This document shows, in pieces, positions 17,176 through 26,844 of a stretch of DNA of 64,000 nt (positions are counted from its first letter, which is position 1; every line of letters begins with the position of its first letter). The position numbers and the translations under genes are program-made. Source of the DNA: JAAELZ01 sp965237485 (GTDB taxonomy: Bacteria > Pseudomonadota > Gammaproteobacteria > Arenicellales > Poriferihabitantaceae); assembly GCA_965237485.1 (NCBI GenBank), contig CBDEFQ010000004.1:372001-436000 (forward strand), given 5' to 3'. The notes below the pieces were generated by a model. The model searched no databases. It had not been told where the DNA came from and saw only the letters and a program-made list of their open reading frames with translations.

Positions 17176-17480
17176 TTAATGGTAGTAATCGGCTCCGCGC
17201 ACATTGGCATGGGTGCTTGGCAAAGTCTGTTGCTTATCGGGTTCGGTAGGTAGCTTGTCGAGACGGGTTTGTAGTATTGATGCAAGGTGTTTGTAATGCA
17301 GGCCGCCAATCTTCTCTGCGCGTAAACAGGCATTCTCTAAACGCGTCTTGCCGTATTTCTTGGCAAGGTTAAGAATGCCCAAACAAGCACGATAACCATG
17401 TTCTGGATGGGGGCGATTTTCTAATTGATAACGCACCACGCGCTCTGTCGCCGCACCGACCTGACTTGCCCAAGTATCAA
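17176..17480 (-). pseudogene. istA: istA C-terminal fragment (IS21 family)
   Basis: Open frame ending at 17176, reading DTWASQVGAATERVVRYQLE and RPHPEHGYRACLGILNLAKK, the C-terminal part of an IstA transposase. It is truncated upstream exactly where the IS1380-family element begins. Together with the istB stub it is the relic of one IS21 element on the minus strand. Confidence 0.8.
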
Positions 17481-19186
17481 CCTAGAAAAATCAGTTGAAC
17501 CTCCACTAAGGGATGTATTATCGTTGCAATCAATTGAATTAAAAGGAGAAACACCATGGTCGCCAAAGATAAATCCTTTCACCCAGAGGGTGCGCTAAAA
17601 CCGGAGGTTTCAAACGCTGTTTCCACCTTATTATCGACTGAAACGTTCGATGGAAAAATTCACGTTGAATGGGATCCGTCAGCGGCAGTAACGCCCATAG
17701 GACCGTTGCCTTTTTTCATTCAATATTTAAAACTTGGTGGTCTGTTTAAGCCATGGGTGAGCAGTTGCCCATTGGAATATCGAAGCAATAACGCACCTGA
17801 GAAGATCAATGTGTTGGGCTCATTTTTGTTGTCTGTTCTCTCGGGTCACAATCGCTACGCACACATGGCCAGCTTAATGGGCGATCGTATCAACACCAAA
17901 ATGCTTGGAATGATCAAAGCGGTTAGCGACGATTCGGCGCGCCGTGCGCTGAAGAAGATGGATGAGGAACAAGGTATAGCCTGGCTACAAACTCATTTGC
18001 AGCGTTGCTACGAGCCCTAGCTCACACAGCCATGGATATTGGATTGTGACGTAACGGTTAAACCGCTATACGGTCATCAAGAAGGTGCCAAGGTTGGCTA
18101 TAATCCACACAAACCTGGCCGGCCCTCGCACACGTATCACACCTATATGATTGCCAATCTTCGTCTTGTATTGGATGTTGAGGTCAAGTCTGGCACTGAG
18201 GTAGCTGCTAGTCATTCTTCGCCGGGTCTATGGGAGCTGTTGGATCGATTGCCACGTTCATCTTGGCCGCACTTTATTCGAGGCGATTGTGACTGGGATA
18301 CCCAGGATGTGATGAGCGCTGCAGAACAAAGAGGCGTCAATTACTTGTTTAAGCTAAGGAAGTCTAAGTACGTTAAGCAACTGATACAGCAGCAGCATAG
18401 CGTGTCGGGCTGGGATTATGTTATCGATGGCTGGGAAGCCAAAGAAAGTTGTTTGAAGTTGGCTGCGTGGAACGATCATCGGCGCGTGGTAATCGTTCGT
18501 CGTCGTTTAGCAAAGGACGCGCTGCTGGTATTGGAAGAGAAAAGTCAAGGCCAGCAGAGCTTTGGTTTTTTGCAAGAAGCGGATGATATTCGCGCGTTTG
18601 AATACGCTGTTCTGGTCACCTCATTAGACGATGAGGTGATTAGCATCGTCCAACATTATCGAGATCGAGCCGACTGCGAAAACAATTTTGATGAAATCAA
18701 GAACCATTGGGGTTGGGGCGGGTTTACTACCGCCGATATCAAGCCCTGTCGCTTTATAGCGCGGATCATTGCCTTGATTTATAACCGGTGGAATATATTC
18801 ACTAGGCTGGCTAACCCAGACAAACATATGGAAGCGATTACCCGTCGACCGCTATTACTGAGTTCGGTGGGGCGCGTTACTGAATCGGGGCGGAAAAAGA
18901 CTATGACGATTACTAGCACGCACGCCAAGGCCGACTTAATTCGCGACACGTTTGACCAAATACAACACGTCTTTAATTCATTGAAGGCGATTGCGCCGCA
19001 GTTGAGCGTGGCGCAAGTTTGGTGCCGCATTCTAAGCGAGGCGATGAAGAAATATCTTGGTGGAACGATTCTTCAACCGCCAGATGACCGCTGTTTACTT
19101 GGCTAAAGTGTCTCGGAGGCAGTAGCGACGATGGAAGGGTTGTTTATGTTGGCCTCATTGGAGAGGCTTTAACTGCGTTTTTTAGG
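17481..19186 (+). mobile_element. IS1380-family insertion sequence, copy 1
   Basis: 1706 bp; ends CCTAGAAAAATCAGTTGAAC and, on the complementary strand, CCTAAAAAACGCAGTTAAAG, the CCTA-type termini of the IS1380 family (as in ISEcp1). The left neighbour is an IS21 istA remnant, the right neighbour a Calx-beta gene. The flanks ATCAA/TTCAA resemble each other but are not an exact duplication. Confidence 0.88.
17556..19106 (+). pseudogene. IS1380-family transposase, nonsense-disrupted
   Basis: 516-codon transposase frame interrupted only by a TAG at 18018-18020, where the second copy has TTG (Leu). Features include WILDCDVTVKPLYGHQEGA (first catalytic Asp), HFIRGDCDWDTQDVM, and QHYRDRADCENNFDEIKNHW (the YRxxxxxE signature of IS4/IS1380 DDE enzymes). 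A good ribosome site (AAAAGGAGAAACACC) precedes the ATG. Without suppression only a 154-residue N-terminal fragment would be made. Confidence 0.9.
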
Positions 19187-19573
19187 TTCAACCGGTGTCA
19201 GGTGATTATGCGGTTGTGGGTGACGGTGCCAATCCCGCTGATGCCAACGACTTTGGCGGCGCGTTTCCGTCAGGGTCATTTAATCTCGATATTGGACAAG
19301 CCGCTACCATTTTATCAATTGACGTTGCCGGCGATTTGGAATTTGAGTCTGACGAAGGCTTTGCGGTTGTGCTGAGTAACCTGGTCAACGCGGTTGTTTC
19401 GATAAGCTCTGGCAGCACCAATGGTTTAATTGTGAATGATGAATTAGACAGTGATTTCGACTTAGTGGGAGATCTTGACGATAATTGAAGTGGACCCCAT
19501 GATTAGGACAGGTTGAAGGCCAAAATAAGGAGTTATTTTCTGTTTTATAATTGTTCAAAACGAGGAACAGAAA

Positions 19574-19855
19574 ATGAGTAAAAAGCGTAGAAACCATGCC
19601 CCACCATTCAAAGCCAAAGTTGCTCTTGCAGCAATCAAAGGTGATGAAACATTAAGCAATCTTGCTAGTCGTTATGACATCAATGCAAATCTTATCGTCA
19701 AGTGGAAGAAACAATTGCTCGATAGCTCAGCTGAAGTCTTTGCATCAGGCACAGGCTTATCTCCAAACCGAGAATCAGAGATTAAATCATTACAGGCAAA
19801 GATCGGTGAAATCACCATGGAAAACGATTTTTTATCAAAAGCGCTCGGTCGTTAA
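19574..19855 (+). CDS. IS3 OrfA (helix-turn-helix)
   Basis: 93-residue OrfA: KAKVALAAIKGDETLSNLASRY is the helix-turn-helix that binds the terminal repeats, and EIKSLQAKIGEITMENDFL is the leucine-zipper segment. Near its 3' end the zero-frame codons GAT TTT TTA contain the heptamer T TTT TTA (19828-19834), a textbook -1 slippery site. A slip there leads into the orfB frame, which is open from that point. Confidence 0.93.
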   Translation: MSKKRRNHAPPFKAKVALAAIKGDETLSNLASRYDINANLIVKWKKQLLDSSAEVFASGTGLSPNRESEIKSLQAKIGEITMENDFLSKALGR

Positions 19856-19875
19856 ACAGACCTGAGCGCAAAACT

Positions 19876-20700
19876 ATGATTAATAAAAGCAATAAACTAT
19901 CGTTAGTTCGTCAGTGTAAATTGTTGAAGATTCATCGTTCCCATGTTTATTACAAAACCTCACCTGCTAATGAGGATGACTTGGAACTGATGCATCTGAT
20001 TGATCGCATTCACCTCAATCGGCCCTTTCTTGGCAGTAGACGCATTCGTGATGTGTTGCAAGATGTAGGCCACCGAGTTGACCGTAAACATGTGCGACGC
20101 TTAATGCGTAAGATGGGCATTAAAGCCATCTATCCTAGGCCTAACACCAGCAAGAAGAAGGCGGGGCACAAGATTTATCCTTATCTGCTAGGTGGGTTGG
20201 CCATCAATCAACCCAATCAAGCTTGGTGTACCGATATAACTTATATCCCGATGCCTAAGGGCTTTGCTTATCTTACCGTTGTGATGGATTGGTATTCTCG
20301 TAAAGTGCTGTCATGGCGGCTTAGCAACAGCATGGATAGCGCATTCTGCGTAGATGCTTTGGAAGAGGCACTGCATTACTACGGCAAGCCTGATATCTTT
20401 AACAGCGATCAAGGTGCGCAATTTACCAGTGAGGCGTTTACCGGTGTACTCAAAGACAATGGTATTCGCATCAGCATGGATGGCAAAGGTGCTTGGCGTG
20501 ACAATGTATTTGTTGAGCGCTTATGGCGCAGCGTGAAATATGAGGAAGTCTATTTGCAAGCCTACCAATCGATGAAAGAGGCAAAAGACGGCATTGGCTC
20601 CTGGATAAACTATTACAACCAAGAGCGTAAACATCAAACATTGGGCATGGTCCCTGACATGATGTATGATCCATGTCGCGGCCTGAAATTGGCTGCTTAA
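19876..20700 (+). CDS. IS3 OrfB transposase (DDE, rve)
   Basis: 274 residues from its own ATG, but probably made mainly as an OrfAB fusion by -1 frameshifting at 19828-19834. HTH_21 segment (HLNRPFLGSRRIRDVLQDVG), then the rve core: AWCTDITYIPMPKG (first Asp), IFNSDQGAQFTSEAF (second Asp) and WRDNVFVERLWRSVKYEEVY (Glu), ending NYYNQERKHQTLG. All catalytic residues are present, so the element is likely active. Confidence 0.93.
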   Translation: MINKSNKLSLVRQCKLLKIHRSHVYYKTSPANEDDLELMHLIDRIHLNRPFLGSRRIRDVLQDVGHRVDRKHVRRLMRKMGIKAIYPRPNTSKKKAGHKIYPYLLGGLAINQPNQAWCTDITYIPMPKGFAYLTVVMDWYSRKVLSWRLSNSMDSAFCVDALEEALHYYGKPDIFNSDQGAQFTSEAFTGVLKDNGIRISMDGKGAWRDNVFVERLWRSVKYEEVYLQAYQSMKEAKDGIGSWINYYNQERKHQTLGMVPDMMYDPCRGLKLAA

Positions 20701-21038
20701 TCAGCTGAAAATAACTCCTAAGCCATCTGTCCTAAAAAGCGGGTCCACTTCTAATTGCCCCTTGATCGCAAATACCAATCAAGTTAATACCGATTTTAAT
20801 CTGCCGGGAGGCGATCTCTTAGGAGATGCCTGCGACGACGATGATGACGCGGATGGCGTATTAGATATTGATGATAACTGCCCCCTTACTAGCAATGCTG
20901 ATCAAGTGGATAGTTGTAGCCTATGCTTTGTAATTAAACCTATTAATGGAAATATCGCGTTAATTTGCCTGTAAAGTTTATTCAAAACTTCGAGGGGCTG
21001 TTAAAATCGCGCGCCCAACAAAATTATCGAATACCAAA

Positions 21039-21812
21039 GTGAATGTAAGTCAAGAATACATCGCATTTGCCAATAAATTGGCGGACTCTGCTCGAGAGAT
21101 TACGCTAAAGTATTTCCGTCAGCCCTTAAAAATTGAAAGTAAGGATGACCGCTCGCCGGTGACTATTGCGGACCAAGAAACTGAAGCGCAATTAAGAAGG
21201 ATGATTGCAGCGCAATACCCAGAGCACAGCTTTTACGGCGAAGAATCTGGGCAACACCAAACAGATTCCAAGTGGACATGGGTAGTAGACCCTATCGACG
21301 GCACGACCAGTTTTTCTACCGGCAAGCCGACCTTCGGCACTCTTATCGCTTTGCTGTATGGCAAAAAGCCGGTACTGGGTATTATTGACCATGCGGCATT
21401 GGATGATCGGTGGGTAGGGGTGAAAGGCGAACCTACGACATTTAATGGTGATCCCGTGCAGTGTAATTCGGTTGATAACTTAGCCAATGCATCTGCATTT
21501 ACAACCACGACTCGCATGTTTGATGACTCGAACATGCCGCGCTATCGACAATTGGTAAGCCAGTGTAAGTTTGGGGTATTCGGTGCTGACTGTATGGGGT
21601 ATGGCCTATTGGCCTCTGGTTTTACCGAGATCGTGGTAGAGGCCTCTTTGCAGCCTTATGATTTTTTAGCAGTAACTCCGGTTATTGAAGGGGCGGGTGG
21701 GGTCATTACAGATTGGCAAGGCCAAGCGATTACTTTACATACCGGGGAAGAGATTTTAGCAAGTGCGAATCAAGTGATACACGACAAAGCACTAGCTTAT
21801 CTTCGGGCTTAG
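21039..21812 (+). CDS. Inositol-monophosphatase-family phosphatase (HisN-like)
   Basis: 257 residues from a GTG start. Mg-dependent phosphatase motifs are present: FYGEESG (metal Glu), WVVDPIDGTTSFSTG (the DPIDGT motif) and LQPYDFLAVTPVIEGAGG (metal Asp near the C-terminus). The sequence around SPVTIADQETEAQLRRMI and the TTTRMF..D loop resemble the histidinol-phosphatase (HisN) subgroup more than classical SuhB. Reaction: hydrolysis of histidinol phosphate or inositol phosphate. Now sandwiched between the broken Calx-beta gene and an IS insertion 29 bp past its stop. Confidence 0.88.
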   Translation: MNVSQEYIAFANKLADSAREITLKYFRQPLKIESKDDRSPVTIADQETEAQLRRMIAAQYPEHSFYGEESGQHQTDSKWTWVVDPIDGTTSFSTGKPTFGTLIALLYGKKPVLGIIDHAALDDRWVGVKGEPTTFNGDPVQCNSVDNLANASAFTTTTRMFDDSNMPRYRQLVSQCKFGVFGADCMGYGLLASGFTEIVVEASLQPYDFLAVTPVIEGAGGVITDWQGQAITLHTGEEILASANQVIHDKALAYLRA

Positions 21813-21841
21813 CCGTCTGCTGGAAACCAACGCATAGAACG

Positions 21842-23216
21842 AGTCTATTCCAATACAGGAATGATACCGAGAAGTTGATTGTCATTTCTGTTCAAAGATG
21901 TTTTTAAAGAGTTTAGTTTTTTCCTCATTGAGTTGTTTTGCTGCCTCATTATCAGTCATCTGATAAACGATATCGTCAAGCATTGTAAACGAGATGTGAG
22001 TTTTAAGATATGACTGTGCATTGGTCAACGATTTGAGTTTTTCATAAGGCGTCATCATGTTTCGATATGGATAGGTTTTGACTTGTTTTCCTTATGTTGT
22101 TAGTGCTGATCTGTGGGAAGAAACAAGGTCGGTGATAATTCAAATAAGGGTTAAGAAAGTCGGTGGCAAATTGATTAATCTCAGGCGCATATTTTTGCGG
22201 GATATGCATGAAGCCAAGATGCTTGCGCACGATGGCCCCATTGTTGCACTCAACTAAGGCATTGTCGTTACGGTGTCTAGCCCTGGATTGGGTCAACTCG
22301 ATTAATAGCTTATTCAACAATCGCACCACCGATTGGTTAATGTATTCACTGCCATTATCGGCATGAAAGCCTTTAATCACAAAGGGGAACTGCTCTAGCA
22401 TTTGAGTGAGAATAGGCATCAAGAATGGCTCTGATATTTTCTGTGTAGAAGACACGACTTCAAACGGGGTGATCTCATCAACGGCGTTGATATGATAGAC
22501 CCCTTTAACCTTGTCCTTATCGCCCTGATGCACTGTATCTACACGGCTATAGCCAGGTTGACCTTCTGGCTGTGGCTTACGTCTTTGGCCGATAGAAGAA
22601 GGCTTGGAATGTGTCTTTTCAAAGTGACGGCGATTGTTCTGGTAGGGTTTAGATCGGCGTAGATTGTATAGATGAGAAACCGGGATACGTGCCAGGTTGG
22701 CATACTCAGTTTGCTCATAGACAACCAAGGCGCGCTCACAGAGTTTCCTAGTGGCATGGCCTGATAACGTACCGGGGAGTTCATCCATATCTGCTAGAAG
22801 CTTAATGTCTTGATTGCTATAGCGTCTAGCAAAGCCCCTTGTGGCACGATGTCGCCACTGGATTCTACCGTGCTTGAGATAGCTGGCAGCCAGGCGTTTC
22901 ACTTGCACATAAGAGTAACCGCTGATGCGTGTGATATAACGCAGCACAAGACCCTTATCGGCTCGACCCGGTTTGCTGTATTTGAAACGCATTAAGGTGC
23001 GTTTGATGAAATCATAGCGATTGCGTTTACCGTCGATTGCCAGATCGATTTCATCAGTGCCTTGTCGCAACAAGCGTGCCTTATCAAGGGTATCTATATG
23101 GTGGTCATTCATAATGGTATTCATTCACCATCATGAACAGAAATTAGATTAGTTCGGTATCATTTCCGATTAGAATCAGTCCCTTCGCTCAGTATCATTT
23201 CATGTTGGACAAGACT
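21842..23216 (-). mobile_element. rve-type insertion sequence, copy 2
   Basis: 1375 bp with ends AGTCTATTCCAATACAGG and (complementary strand) AGTCTTGTCCAACATG, flanked by a perfect 5-bp duplication GAACG (21837-21841, 23217-23221). Nearly identical to copy 3 at 35096-36469 except for a 1-bp insertion in the transposase gene. Confidence 0.93.
21882..23124 (-). pseudogene. rve-type transposase, frameshifted (copy 2)
   Basis: Same protein as the 413-residue transposase of copy 3 up to QISTNN, then one extra base (AACATAAGG against AACAAAGG, about 22098) shifts the frame and ends it at 360 codons. The three catalytic residues lie upstream of the shift, so residual activity is not excluded. Confidence 0.88.
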
Positions 23217-23288
23217 GAACGCCTGGCTTTACGTGTTGGTCTGATACAATTGCGCGGATAATCTTAATTCACAAACTCACAACAGACG

Positions 23289-24767
23289 ATGACAGAGCAA
23301 AGTAAAATTCTTATTGGCGGAGCGGGCAGCAACCCCGTTTACTTGAACGCTGAAATGGCTAATCGCCACGGTATGATCGCGGGCGCAACGGGCACCGGTA
23401 AAACCGTCACTATGCAAATTTTGGCGGAGGGCTTCTCGCGCATCGGCGTGCCCGTGTTTATGGCTGACGTTAAAGGTGATGTGTCAGGCTTAGCTGTTGC
23501 GGGGAAGCCGCATCCGAAGATTGATGAAAGGATTGAATCTATTGGTATTGACGGCTTTACCCTGCGTGGCAACCCCGTGGTTTTTTGGGATATGTATGGC
23601 CTAAAAGGGCATCCGGTGCGCACAACAATCACCGAACTAGGGCCACTGCTAATTTCTAACTTAATGGAACTAAATGCTACCCAAGAAGGGGTGTTATACG
23701 CTGCGTTTAAGCTCGCCGATGACGAAGGCTTAGCTTTGCTAGACTTAGAGGATTTACAGTCCCTACTTAACTGGATGTCAGAAAATCGTAAGGAATTGAT
23801 TGGTGAATACGGTAATTTTACTTCCGCAAGCATCGGTGCAATTCAACGCTCCTTATTGGTGCTTGAAGAGCAAGACGGTGAGAAGTTATTGGGTGAGCCG
23901 GCTCTAGATTTCAACGACTTGATGAATATTGATTTCTCTGGAAATGGGGTGATCAACATTATGGACGTTACTACTATTTTATCTAAAGGCCCTAAGTTGT
24001 ATTCAACCTTTTTACTTTGGCTACTTTCAGAACTGTTTGAAAACCTGCCGGAGGTGGGTGATGCCGAAAAGCCCAAATTTGTAATGTTTTTTGATGAAGC
24101 GCATTTATTATTTGACGATGCACCTAAAGCGCTATTGGATAAAATTGAGCAAGTGGTGCGCCTTATTCGTTCAAAAGGCGTCGGTGTTTATTTTGTTAGC
24201 CAAAGCCCGATGGATATTCCAGAAGATGTGCTTGGCCAGTTGGGCATGAAGATTCAGCATGCTTTGCGTGCATTTACGCCAAAAGAAAAGAAAGCGGTGA
24301 AAACAGTTGCACAAAATTTTCGAGAAAACCCAGACCTCGATACCCAAGCTGCGATCACTGATGTGGGCGTTGGCGAGGCTTTGGTTTCAGTACTTGACGA
24401 AGATGGTGCGCCGACCATAGTGGAGCGCACATTGATTCGACCTCCTGAATCGAGAATTGGGCCGCTTGACGACACTGAACGCGCGACTGTGATGTCGCGT
24501 TCACCGATGAGAGGCCGTTATGATGAAGACATTAACCGCGAATCGGCTCAAGAATTATTAAAAGTACGTGCTGAGATCAAAATGCAGAAAATGGAACAAA
24601 TGCAGCAGCAAAAAGAAGCACAGAAAGCCAAGAAGAAATCTAGCGGAGGCTATAAGCGCCAGACGGCAGGGGAGGCCATGCTTAAAAGTGTTGTACGCTC
24701 AGTGGGTAGTCAATTGGGGCGTCGCGTCGTGCGGGGTATTTTGGGTTCGCTTTTCGGCGGGCGCTAA
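23289..24767 (+). CDS. yjgR: YjgR/DUF853 HerA-like P-loop ATPase
   Basis: 492 residues. Walker A is GATGTGKT (residues 32-39), Walker B is KFVMFFDEAHLLF, and QSPMDIPEDVLGQLGMKIQHALRAFTP is typical of the YjgR family within the HerA/FtsK superfamily. HerA-type ATPases are hexameric DNA translocases, but YjgR has no established role. A Lys/Gln-rich charged linker (about 415-450) precedes a conserved C-terminal SVGSQLGRRVVRGILGSLFG helix. The DUF2797 gene starts 5 bp after the stop, so they are likely cotranscribed. Confidence 0.93.
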   Translation: MTEQSKILIGGAGSNPVYLNAEMANRHGMIAGATGTGKTVTMQILAEGFSRIGVPVFMADVKGDVSGLAVAGKPHPKIDERIESIGIDGFTLRGNPVVFWDMYGLKGHPVRTTITELGPLLISNLMELNATQEGVLYAAFKLADDEGLALLDLEDLQSLLNWMSENRKELIGEYGNFTSASIGAIQRSLLVLEEQDGEKLLGEPALDFNDLMNIDFSGNGVINIMDVTTILSKGPKLYSTFLLWLLSELFENLPEVGDAEKPKFVMFFDEAHLLFDDAPKALLDKIEQVVRLIRSKGVGVYFVSQSPMDIPEDVLGQLGMKIQHALRAFTPKEKKAVKTVAQNFRENPDLDTQAAITDVGVGEALVSVLDEDGAPTIVERTLIRPPESRIGPLDDTERATVMSRSPMRGRYDEDINRESAQELLKVRAEIKMQKMEQMQQQKEAQKAKKKSSGGYKRQTAGEAMLKSVVRSVGSQLGRRVVRGILGSLFGGR

Positions 24768-24772
24768 AAATA

Positions 24773-25591
24773 ATGTCGACGTTCAGTGGCAACGTGCGCA
24801 AAATGCGCACAGCGCATAAATCAGTGGTTGAATACCAATTACCTATTGGTGATGATTTAGTTGATATGAACCCCTTGATTGGCACTGGTCTTCAAGTGAG
24901 TTATGGCGGTGTAATTAACTGCATTAATTGTGGTCGTAAAACAAACAAGAGCTTTCAACAAGGTTACTGCTTTCCCTGCATGCGCAGTTTGCCGGAAACG
25001 GATCAGTGTATAGTGCGCCCAGAAACCTGCCATTTTCATTTAGGTACTTGTCGAGATTCTGAATGGGGTGTCAAAAATTGTATGCAAGATCATTACCTGT
25101 ATTTTGCAAATTCTTCTGGGCTTAAAGTGGGCATTACCCGTGGTACGCAAATCCCTACCCGGTGGATGGACCAAGGTGCGACCGAAGCATTAGCCGTGTT
25201 GCGTGCGCCGAGCCGCTATAAGATAGGCCAACTAGAGGTGACGTTTAAAAAGCATCTCAATGACCGCACCGATTGGCGCAAGATGCTTAAAGGTGTCGCC
25301 GAACCAATAGACTTAAAAGTAAGGCGTGATGAAACATTGGGCCTAATTCAAAGCGAACTTGATTCAGCGCAGCGTGAATTGGGCTGGGAGTTCTTGCACG
25401 AAGGTGAATTGCAAAATTTTGCCTACCCCGTTAACGCGTACCCAGAAAAAGTGACCAGCTTGAATTTGGATAAAAACCCTGTGTTTACCGGTCAATTAAA
25501 TGGAATAAAAGGACAGTATCTCATCTTTGATATCGGCGTTATAAATATGCGTAAATACGCTGGGTATCACCTAAGCATCGAAACCCAATAG
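24773..25591 (+). CDS. DUF2797 protein
   Basis: 272 residues of the DUF2797 family. An N-terminal zinc-binding region has cysteine pairs INCGR..and CFPCM, plus a further set CHFHLGTC and KNCMQDHYLYFAN; then comes LKVGITRGTQIPTRWMDQGA, a motif reminiscent of GIY-YIG nuclease folds (strand-GIT-R..RW). Function is not established. It follows yjgR by 5 bp, suggesting coupled expression and possibly a shared nucleic-acid role; that is inference from position. Confidence 0.85.
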   Translation: MSTFSGNVRKMRTAHKSVVEYQLPIGDDLVDMNPLIGTGLQVSYGGVINCINCGRKTNKSFQQGYCFPCMRSLPETDQCIVRPETCHFHLGTCRDSEWGVKNCMQDHYLYFANSSGLKVGITRGTQIPTRWMDQGATEALAVLRAPSRYKIGQLEVTFKKHLNDRTDWRKMLKGVAEPIDLKVRRDETLGLIQSELDSAQRELGWEFLHEGELQNFAYPVNAYPEKVTSLNLDKNPVFTGQLNGIKGQYLIFDIGVINMRKYAGYHLSIETQ

Positions 25592-25599
25592 ATAAGGTC

Positions 25600-26200
25600 T
25601 TAGTTGGTTCGCCGGGTCGAACTATAAAAGGCGATAACTAAGCCTGTGATAATTAAGGCCATGCCTATCAATTGATATTCATGTGGAGCTTGTTTTAGAA
25701 AAATAAGCGATAAAATTACCGTAAATACGCTCAGTAAGGGGATAAACAAACTGGCCGTATTTGCGCCGCCCAGGGCACCCCTTGCTGCCAGAAAAAAAGA
25801 GAAATTAAAGAGGGGAATATACCCACATAGCCAATCACCCCAAACATAGTACTCGTCCAGATGATTGGTGCATGGTGTGCTCGTTCAATTAGAAACAAAG
25901 GTAAACAGGCACACCACCCGAAGCAAATTTGGCAGGCGAGTAGGGTGGTGCTTGGCAGGTCGTCGTTACGCCATTTCTTCAGTAGAACAGAATAAAAGGC
26001 CCAGCAAACCACTGAACCCAGAACAAATATATCGCCTGGATTGTATTTAAAATGCAATACACTCGATACGTTGCCTCGCGTTACTACCCACAATACACCT
26101 AATATAGATAGGTACAAACCCCCGAGTTGCAAGGCCTTGGGTTTGTCTATGCCGTAAGCAAAGCTCAATAGTAAAATTCCTAGTGGCATACTCGCTTGAA
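25600..26200 (-). pseudogene. EamA/DMT-type transporter, truncated and frameshifted
   Basis: The C-terminal half of an EamA drug/metabolite transporter: VQASMPLGILLLSFAYG, the second EamA repeat with GDIFVLGSVVCWAFYSVLLKK, and a last helix GMALIITGLVIAFYSS ending at the TAA 25600-25602. The 5' half is cut off by the IS1380 copy at 26201. In addition a 1-bp deletion near 25780 (in the stretch encoding WQQGV/LGGANTASLF) throws it out of frame. Non-functional. Confidence 0.88.
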
Positions 26201-26844
26201 CCTAAAAAACGCAGTTAAAGCCTCTCCAATGAGGCCAACATAAACAACCCTTCCATCGTCGCTACTGCCTCCGAGACACTTTAGCCAAGTAAACAGCGGT
26301 CATCTGGCGGTTGAAGAATCGTTCCACCAAGATATTTCTTCATCGCCTCGCTATCGTCTAATGAGGTGACCAGAACAGCGTATTCAAACGCGCGAATATC
26401 ATCCGCTTCTTGCAAAAAACCAAAGCTCTGCTGGCCTTGACTTTTCTCTTCCAATACCAGCAGCGCGTCCTTTGCTAAACGACGACGAACGATTACCACG
26501 CGCCGATGATCGTTCCACGCAGCCAACTTCAAACAACTTTCTTTGGCTTCCCAGCCATCGATAACATAATCCCAGCCCGACACGCTATGCTGCTGCTGTA
26601 TCAGTTGCTTAACGTACTTAGACTTCCTTAGCTTAAACAAGTAATTGACGCCTCTTTGTTCTGCAGCACTCATCACATCCTGGGTACCCCAGTCACAATC
26701 GCCTCGAATAAAGTGCGGCCAAGATGAACGTGGCAATCGATCCAACAGCTCCCATAGACCCGGCGAAGAATGACTAGCAGCTACCTCAGTGCCAGACTTG
26801 ACCTCAACATCCAATACAAGACGAAGATTGACAATCATATAGGT

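Larger units (their letters stand above)
19486..20752 (+). mobile_element. IS3-family insertion sequence
   Basis: 1267 bp with terminal repeats TGAAGTGGACCCC and AGAAGTGGACCCG (complementary strand), flanked by a 3-bp AAT duplication (19483-19485, 20753-20755). Contains the two usual overlapping-phase genes orfA and orfB and appears intact. Confidence 0.93.
19187..20973 (+). pseudogene. Secreted Calx-beta / thrombospondin-3 protein, truncated and IS-interrupted
   Basis: Removing the IS3 element (and one AAT duplication) joins two pieces in frame. A Calx-beta-like segment (ANDFGGAFPSGSFNLDIGQA...ESDEGFAVVLSNLV) runs into thrombospondin type-3 calcium-binding repeats (DDDDDADGVLDIDDNCPLTS). 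The protein ends CFVIKPINGNIALICL, a C-terminus typical of such exported proteins in marine gammaproteobacteria. The 5' part is lost at the IS1380 element, so only the last 170 or so codons survive. The original was probably a large calcium-dependent extracellular or surface protein. Confidence 0.8.
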
